From NCBI GenBank assembly GCA_027491215.1, contig JAIXWP010000020.1, positions 1 through 38,544 of the forward strand: a DNA stretch of 38,544 nt, given 5' to 3'. Shown piece after piece: positions 32,478-38,544 of this stretch (within the stretch, counting starts at the first letter, position 1; the number at the start of each line of letters is the position of its first letter). The notes under the pieces are model-generated. The model was not told the origin of the DNA. It was given only the letters and a program-made list of their open reading frames with translations, and searched no databases. The position numbers and the translations under genes were made by a program. The stretch comes from Flavobacteriales bacterium (GTDB lineage Bacteria; Bacteroidota; Bacteroidia; Flavobacteriales_D; Sanyastnellaceae).

Positions 32478-35400
32478 ATGAAACATTCTACGTTTTCATG
32501 GGGAAATCAGGTCTGTAGCTCACCGAGTGCAGAATCGATTTCAAAAGCTTTCAAGGCAATGGCTTTGATCGCATTTTTGTTTTTGTGGGGTGGTATTGGA
32601 CTTTTTGCCCAGTCACCATCTTTATCTATTACCGGATCAAATAACTACAATGCCCCTGCAAATAACCCAGGTGGCTATGCGCAGTTACCAAGCGGGTATA
32701 TAGATTGTGGATCTGTTAATGAAGGAGATTGGACTTATTCAGTGATGAGTAATTCTGAGTTTGGATTTGGACCCAAGACAGCTTATTTTCAGGAGAGTCC
32801 TTCAGGATGTACCAATTCAATCTGGACTGGTGGTTACATAGGCTCAACTCCTCATTCATTAATGGCACAAGTCAGCATTGCAGTACCTGCAAATGGTGCT
32901 CTTTTGTCATTTGAATACCTTTCGGCTTTAATAGATGTTCAAAATGATGGATTAGATTATTCTTTCCTCAACATTAATGGCGAGCCTTTCTTTACGGTAT
33001 ATCACGTCGCTTCTAATAACACTAATGATTTCGTTGATGCAACTATCAACATTTCTGAGTTTGCGGGTCAAACAATCACGATTAGTGCAGGAAACGTAAC
33101 CTCTGATGATGCTTTACAAGGTAACGTATTGTTCGGTTGTTTTGCTGTGTTGTGCAGTGATTGCACTCCAGCGTTATCAATGACATGCGCAAGCAATGTA
33201 ACTGTAGAATGTGGCCAAGAGGGCAATCTTGAGCTTACAGGATCTCCAGTTCTTGACATTACAGAGTGTGATGATATGATGGCTGTTAGCCTTAATTTTT
33301 CTGATTTAATCATTTCTGAAACTGCTTGTAACAAAGTAATCGTTCGCACGTGGGTAGCTACGTACGGTGATTTGACTGAAACTTGCACGCAAACAATTAC
33401 TGTAGTAGATACTACTGCTCCAGTGATTAGCGGTGTTGAGCCAGTTGTTACAGTTGAGTGTTTGGAAAATGTTCCTGGACCAGCAGAAGCTTCAGCAATT
33501 GATGCTTGTTCTGGTGCTACTTCAGTAGAATCTTTTACTAGTAACACAGGTGAAATCATTTCACATTGTGATCTTTCAACAGCTTTTGGTCCTGGTCCAG
33601 ATTGGGCTATTTGGTTGCCAACGCTTTATCAATTAGGTTATGCAGCAAGCTCTCAGTTCAACTTTGTTGGATCGGGTTCTTTTGACCAATACAATGATGG
33701 TAGCGCTCACCTTTATGGTACAGTTGCTAATAACATTAACCCAGCTCAGCAATTCCAGGTTGATTTCTGGTTTGATAATGCTGCTGATTGGGCAACATGG
33801 TCTTCAATGGGTAGAAGTTACAAAGACGATCTAAACTGCGCACAAGCAGGCAATCTCTACATGGATTGGACTTACTATGAGATGGTCAACGATTTCTCAA
33901 CTCTTACAGGTATGGGTGACTACGCTGGTGATGTATTATACTTCCAGCACATGCCATCTAACTACTATTTCGGTATGCAAATCGGTCAAGGCGCAAACAA
34001 CAAAAACTGTGGCTTTGGTCTTTCAACTTGGTTCTACTTCAACGGATTCATGGATGGTAACTATGTTACTGGTCATGGTGACGCTAACACTGATGCTTCT
34101 TGTGAGCCAGTAAATGAACAAGATTGCGTACACAACACTGAATTTACGTTCTTATACCGCGCACAAGATGCGTGTGGTCGCGCTTCAATTGTTTCTCAGC
34201 AAATCATTGTTGACGATAATACTCCTCCAACTTTTGTTGACTGCCCAGAATCAATTACTATTGAATGTGGTCAGGAAATTCCTGCAGTTACCAATCCTAA
34301 TGCAGTAGATAATTGCACAGGTGATGTAGTTGTAGCATACCTAGGTGAAGTATTGGAAGGTGACCAGTGTTTAAACACAATCACGCGCACATGGAGCGCT
34401 ATTGATCTTTGCGGTAACCGTTCAAACTGTGTTCAAGTTATTACTGTGGTTGATACAACGGCTCCTAGCTTTGATTCAACTCCAGCTTCTGAAGTTACTT
34501 ACGAGTGCAGCAGCGTAGAAGCTCCTGCAGTTCTTACAGCTACTGACGTTTGTCAAGGTGTTGTTCCAGTTCAATATGAAGAAGCAATCATCGAAGGTGA
34601 GTGCGCTGGACAATATACTATCAACCGTCACTGGTGGACTTCTGACAACTGTCAGAACACTACACATTTCTATCAAACAGTTAATGTTATCGATACTACT
34701 GGTCCTGTATTTGATGAGTATTCATTCTATACACAGATCCTTTGCGAAAACCTTCCAGCAATTCTCACAGCTACTGATGCTTGCGGAACAGCAACTGTAG
34801 AAGTTACTTTCGAACAATTGAATTCTGGTGGATGTCTTGGTGTACTTCACAGAATCTACACTGCTACTGATGATTGTGGTAACACAACTACTACTGAACA
34901 ATACATCACTATCGTTGACTTTACTAATCCAACTATCAATGGTGTTGGAGAGGAGATGTCAGTTGAATGTTCTGATGTAGAAGCAGGAGAAGAATTCATC
35001 TTCGGTGCAGGTGACGTTTACGCTACTGACAACTGTGGTGGTGAAGTTTCTATCAACTACTCAGAAGAAGTGGTTGCTACTGATGACAACTGTCCAAATT
35101 CTTATGATGTGATCCGTACTTGGGTTGCTACTGACTATTGTGAAAATGATACAATGGCTACTCAGTTAGTTCACATTATCGATACTACTGCTCCTTCTTT
35201 TGATGAGTACACTGCTGAACAAAGTGTAAGCTGTGAGTTGGAAATTCCTGCAGCTTCTGTAGTTGTTTCTGATCTTTGCGGTGATGCTTCTTGGACGCAC
35301 GTTGATGTTCGTATCGACGGTTCATGTGACCAGGCATACACTATCGAGCGTACTTTCACTGCAGTTGACGCTTGTGGAAATGAAAACACTCTTGTAACTT

Positions 35401-38400
35401 ACATTTATGTTTACGATGAAACAGCTCCTTCTTTTGATGAAAATGCAGTTGCTGAAATCTCTATTGAGTGTGGTCAAGATATTCCTTATATCGAGCCAGC
35501 TTCAACTGACAATTGTGGTGAAGTAGTTACTACTCACAATGATGTAACTGTTGAAGAATCAGATTGCTTCACTTTGATCCAACGTACTTTCACAGCTACT
35601 GATGAGTGTGGTAATTCTAATAGCTTCGTGCAGTTTGTTTATATTACAGACACAACTGCTCCATCATTTAATGAGTATGCTTTAGAATTGGATCGTCCAT
35701 GTGATGATTACAGTGGAAACTACATCACTGCAACTGATGTTTGCAACAACTTTGAGATTACTTATACAGAAGAAATCGTTTCTGGATCATGCGCTGGTCG
35801 CATAATCCGTGAATACACTGCTACTGATGTTTGTGGTAATTCAAGCACAGCAATTCAGATCATTACTTTGATCGATACAGTTAGCCCAGTTGCTTCTTTC
35901 GTTCCAGAAAACCAAATCGTAGAATGCGGCTCTGCATATGAAATGGCTAATGCTACTTTCACTGACAACTGCGACGATTCACTAGAACCAGAGTTGAATA
36001 TCGAAACAACTTTTGAAGGTTGTAATACTATTTTAACTTACACTTGGACTGTTGTTGATCATTGCTTCAATGCAGCTTCAGCTTCTGCAACAATCACGAT
36101 TGTTGATACTACTGCTCCTTTCTGGGATTTCGTTCCTGCTGATGTAACTATCAATTGTGACGAAGAAATTCCTGCTATTGTGATGGCACAAGCTTCTGAT
36201 GTTTGTGATGAACAAGTAGATGTAGCAGTAACTGAAATGACAACTGCAGGTGAGTGCGCAAACGAACAGACTATCTCTCGTTTATATCGTGCATTCGATG
36301 ATTGCGGAAACGAAATCATGGCTATTCAGTATGTTTATGTTGTTGATGTTACAGCGCCTTCTATGGAAGGTCAGTCAGAAGTAATCGTTGAGTGTGGTTC
36401 TGATATTCCAGAATTAGCACCAACAGCTACAGATGCGTGTGGTGACGTAACTATCAGCTTTGTTGATGGCGAATTTTCATCAAATGCAGTTTGTGGTGAC
36501 CATGATACTTATTTAGGTAGTCAATATGGTAGCGCATCTCATGCTGGTGGCCAATATTTATTGAATAACTTCAATACTGCGTTCCCTAATGGTTTGACTA
36601 TTGGCTGCGGTGGAAATACGATGTCATTCACAAGTGCTCAAGCATTGATAAACTATCTGCCTGTTGGAGGAACACCATCAGTAATGAGCGGCCCTTCTAT
36701 AAACCCTAGCCCTGCAACAAATGGATTAGCAAATCAATTGATCACAGCAATTCTTAATGTTACTTTCGACGAATCAGATGCTTCTTTTTCTAGTTCATAC
36801 TATAACTCAGGAGATTTGATTTTCGCTAATGGCTTATTCGCAGGATTGACTGTTAATCAAGTAATTCAAATTGGAAATAATCACATTGGTGGTTGTTCAA
36901 GCGAGTATACGTTAGTTCAAGTTAGAGATGCGATTCGTGTCTTTAATAGAGCCTACTCTAGCAACTCTAACACTGGTTCATCTGCTTTCATTTGTGAAGC
37001 ATCTCAATCTACATCATGCGATCAAAGCTTCGTAAGAACTTGGACTGCGACTGATTTATGTGGAAATAGTTCAACTTTCGAGCAAGTTATTTCCATAGTT
37101 GATACAACAGCTCCATCTGTAGAAGGAGAAGTTGAAATAAATAGACCATGCGATGATTTCTCAGGAATTTACATCAACTATTCTGATGTATGCCACGATG
37201 TTACTGTTGAGTATGAAGACCAAACTGTTTCTGGCGGATGTCAAGGACGTGTAATCAGAACATACAATGTTATTGATGAATGCGGTAATCAAACTGACTT
37301 CGTTCAGATCATAACACTTATAGATGCAACTGTTCCAGTAGTAGTTGAAGAACCTGCTGATATGACAGTAGAATGTTCTGATCAGTCTTGGACTTATGCA
37401 GATGTAGTATTCACAGACAATTGTGATGATGAAGTTTCAGTTGAGTTCGGTGTTGAATACATGCCTTCTGGTTGTCTTGGTTCTTACCTTGCAACTTGGA
37501 CAGCAACTGACAACTGTGGCAACGTTACAATCGTTGATCAGGTAATTACTATCGTAGATACTGAAAATCCATTCTTCGAATTCGTTCCAGAAAGCTTTAC
37601 AGTAGAATGTTCAGAGGATTTCACTCTTGAAACTCCAAGTGCTAGTGACCTTTGCTCTTCTGCAATCGTAACAATCGCAACAGATACAATTCAAGGTGCA
37701 TGCCCAAGCAATTACACAATCGTTCGTAACTTCACTGCTACAGACAACTGCGGTAACATTGCTGAGGCTAGCCAAACTATTGAAGTAGTTGATACAACAG
37801 CACCAAACTGGAACTTCGAAACTGCAACTTACGAATTGTCTTTCGAGTGTGACGAAATCAGAGCTTCTGTAGAACCTACAGCTAATGATGCATGCAATGC
37901 TGTTGAGATCATGGTAAATGAAACGATTTACTATGAGTCTCCATGTTATACTTCTGGTGCATACATATTCGTAGCAGTTGATGCTTGCGGAAATGAATCT
38001 GCTCCTTTCTATCAGTACTTCACAGTGAACGATACTCAAGCTCCTGAATTCGCACAATATTCAGTGGAAATTGAGCGTCCATGTGATGACTATATGGGAA
38101 CCTTTGTAACTGCTACAGACAACTGTAATGGTGCTGAGATCTCTTATACTGATGAAGCTGTATCTGGTGGTTGTCAAGGTCGTATCATCCGTAACTATAC
38201 TGCAATTGATGCTTGTGGAAACGAATCATTCGCTCAACAAATCATCACATTGACTGACGCTATTGATCCAACAGTTGCTGAGCAACCAATGGATATGACT
38301 ATCGAGTGTGGTGATGATGTTCCAGGATTCATTCCTTCGTTCTCTGATAACTGTGACGATGAATTGTCTATCGAAGCAGCTAGCAGCACAGCAACTGAAG

Positions 38401-38544
38401 GTTGCACTGAAACAATCACTCGTACTTGGACAGCAACTGACAACTGTGGTAATTCTATCACTATTGATCAAGTGATCACTATTGTTGATACAACTGCTCC
38501 AGTATGGAACGGCGAAGGATACTCTGAGACTGTTTCTTGTGGTA
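32478..38544 (+). CDS. Giant exported Cys-rich HYR-like repeat protein, 3' end beyond window
   Basis: Open from the ATG at 32478 for 2022 codons to the window end, without a stop. A long signal peptide ends near residue 45 (MALIAFLFLWGGIGLFAQ); an inner ATG at 32559 is an alternative start. Residues ~46-230 form an N-terminal domain that reads like a carbohydrate/adhesion sandwich. Then come 18 complete units plus a partial one of ~73-88 residues, each closing with a DxCGN-x5-10-(Q/T)xITIVDTTAP-like sequence and holding four Cys (VEC, DxC, gC, DxCGN), as in HYR/Ig-like repeats. Units 2 and 12 carry inserted domains (residues ~360-545 and ~1339-1514). Gliding-associated or T9SS C-terminal domains are expected beyond the edge but not visible. 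Probably a surface adhesin or matrix protein. Confidence 0.9.
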   Translation, partial: MKHSTFSWGNQVCSSPSAESISKAFKAMALIAFLFLWGGIGLFAQSPSLSITGSNNYNAPANNPGGYAQLPSGYIDCGSVNEGDWTYSVMSNSEFGFGPKTAYFQESPSGCTNSIWTGGYIGSTPHSLMAQVSIAVPANGALLSFEYLSALIDVQNDGLDYSFLNINGEPFFTVYHVASNNTNDFVDATINISEFAGQTITISAGNVTSDDALQGNVLFGCFAVLCSDCTPALSMTCASNVTVECGQEGNLELTGSPVLDITECDDMMAVSLNFSDLIISETACNKVIVRTWVATYGDLTETCTQTITVVDTTAPVISGVEPVVTVECLENVPGPAEASAIDACSGATSVESFTSNTGEIISHCDLSTAFGPGPDWAIWLPTLYQLGYAASSQFNFVGSGSFDQYNDGSAHLYGTVANNINPAQQFQVDFWFDNAADWATWSSMGRSYKDDLNCAQAGNLYMDWTYYEMVNDFSTLTGMGDYAGDVLYFQHMPSNYYFGMQIGQGANNKNCGFGLSTWFYFNGFMDGNYVTGHGDANTDASCEPVNEQDCVHNTEFTFLYRAQDACGRASIVSQQIIVDDNTPPTFVDCPESITIECGQEIPAVTNPNAVDNCTGDVVVAYLGEVLEGDQCLNTITRTWSAIDLCGNRSNCVQVITVVDTTAPSFDSTPASEVTYECSSVEAPAVLTATDVCQGVVPVQYEEAIIEGECAGQYTINRHWWTSDNCQNTTHFYQTVNVIDTTGPVFDEYSFYTQILCENLPAILTATDACGTATVEVTFEQLNSGGCLGVLHRIYTATDDCGNTTTTEQYITIVDFTNPTINGVGEEMSVECSDVEAGEEFIFGAGDVYATDNCGGEVSINYSEEVVATDDNCPNSYDVIRTWVATDYCENDTMATQLVHIIDTTAPSFDEYTAEQSVSCELEIPAASVVVSDLCGDASWTHVDVRIDGSCDQAYTIERTFTAVDACGNENTLVTYIYVYDETAPSFDENAVAEISIECGQDIPYIEPASTDNCGEVVTTHNDVTVEESDCFTLIQRTFTATDECGNSNSFVQFVYITDTTAPSFNEYALELDRPCDDYSGNYITATDVCNNFEITYTEEIVSGSCAGRIIREYTATDVCGNSSTAIQIITLIDTVSPVASFVPENQIVECGSAYEMANATFTDNCDDSLEPELNIETTFEGCNTILTYTWTVVDHCFNAASASATITIVDTTAPFWDFVPADVTINCDEEIPAIVMAQASDVCDEQVDVAVTEMTTAGECANEQTISRLYRAFDDCGNEIMAIQYVYVVDVTAPSMEGQSEVIVECGSDIPELAPTATDACGDVTISFVDGEFSSNAVCGDHDTYLGSQYGSASHAGGQYLLNNFNTAFPNGLTIGCGGNTMSFTSAQALINYLPVGGTPSVMSGPSINPSPATNGLANQLITAILNVTFDESDASFSSSYYNSGDLIFANGLFAGLTVNQVIQIGNNHIGGCSSEYTLVQVRDAIRVFNRAYSSNSNTGSSAFICEASQSTSCDQSFVRTWTATDLCGNSSTFEQVISIVDTTAPSVEGEVEINRPCDDFSGIYINYSDVCHDVTVEYEDQTVSGGCQGRVIRTYNVIDECGNQTDFVQIITLIDATVPVVVEEPADMTVECSDQSWTYADVVFTDNCDDEVSVEFGVEYMPSGCLGSYLATWTATDNCGNVTIVDQVITIVDTENPFFEFVPESFTVECSEDFTLETPSASDLCSSAIVTIATDTIQGACPSNYTIVRNFTATDNCGNIAEASQTIEVVDTTAPNWNFETATYELSFECDEIRASVEPTANDACNAVEIMVNETIYYESPCYTSGAYIFVAVDACGNESAPFYQYFTVNDTQAPEFAQYSVEIERPCDDYMGTFVTATDNCNGAEISYTDEAVSGGCQGRIIRNYTAIDACGNESFAQQIITLTDAIDPTVAEQPMDMTIECGDDVPGFIPSFSDNCDDELSIEAASSTATEGCTETITRTWTATDNCGNSITIDQVITIVDTTAPVWNGEGYSETVSCG

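Noticed and set aside
32210-32518. Plus-strand 102-residue open frame in the control region, in which the 21-nt motif would read as a 7-residue xRR repeat
   Set aside because: It begins at a TTG without a ribosome site, overlaps the real gene start at 32478 and has an odd Arg/Phe/Lys-rich composition. The phasing is better explained as DNA sites, though a coding reading cannot be fully excluded.
33068-38471. Minus- and plus-strand short frames over the giant repeat gene
   Set aside because: All are shadows of one long open frame with regular CGN/DTTAP repeats.
32478-38544. CRISPR-like regular repeats
   Set aside because: The repeats are ~220-260 nt coding units of diverged sequence, not short identical repeats with unique spacers.

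Overview
The window is a compact, AT-rich stretch of a Bacteroidota chromosome, most likely a marine-type Flavobacteriales (inference). The evidence is type IX secretion (T9SS) C-terminal sorting domains, a TonB-dependent receptor with a carboxypeptidase-regulatory-like N-terminus, a very large Cys-rich repeat surface protein, TAnnTTTG promoter -7 boxes, few Shine-Dalgarno sequences, and a pyrR-pyrB pair. About 35 protein genes fill it. I saw no rRNA, tRNA, insertion sequence or CRISPR, and no gene-free stretch exceeds 300 bases.

Left edge (1-5260): the 3' part of a T9SS-exported beta-helix-like surface protein built from a 444-residue tandem module, then a TonB-dependent receptor. Each ends at a strong hairpin terminator. 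Central housekeeping region (5261-22150): inositol monophosphatase diverging from a YdeP-type molybdopterin oxidoreductase with a DUF58 partner; ribonuclease Z; a small T9SS protein; a STAS protein; pyrR-pyrB; an alpha/beta hydrolase; small membrane and hypothetical genes; a crotonase; a minus-strand run aat, NUDIX, exported hypothetical, ECF sigma factor, probable anti-sigma factor; a BamA/TamA-like barrel; and PlsC.

Envelope/stress region (22149-27143): a TerB/DnaJ co-chaperone, a lemA-TPM-TPM operon and htpG. The lemA operon and htpG are each preceded by a TGGCAC-N5-TTGA element that looks like a sigma-54 promoter. A third such element lies between mtaB and htpG and could drive a small RNA ending at a strong terminator. 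Right region (27144-32200): an NlpE-like lipoprotein overlapping mtaB, a two-gene electron-transfer module (FAD/NAD(P) oxidoreductase plus NapH/CcoG-like membrane ferredoxin), and an NlpC/P60 hydrolase.

Right edge (32201-38544): an AT-rich control region with five 10-bp motif copies spaced exactly 21 nt apart, followed by the start of a giant exported protein. It is open for 2022 codons to the window end and has 18 complete four-cysteine HYR-like repeats plus a partial one. Two repeats carry an inserted domain at the same position, and the later units form a four-unit super-repeat. The best candidates for something undescribed are the 21-nt phased array, the sigma-54-like trio with its possible small RNA, and the nested architecture of the giant protein.
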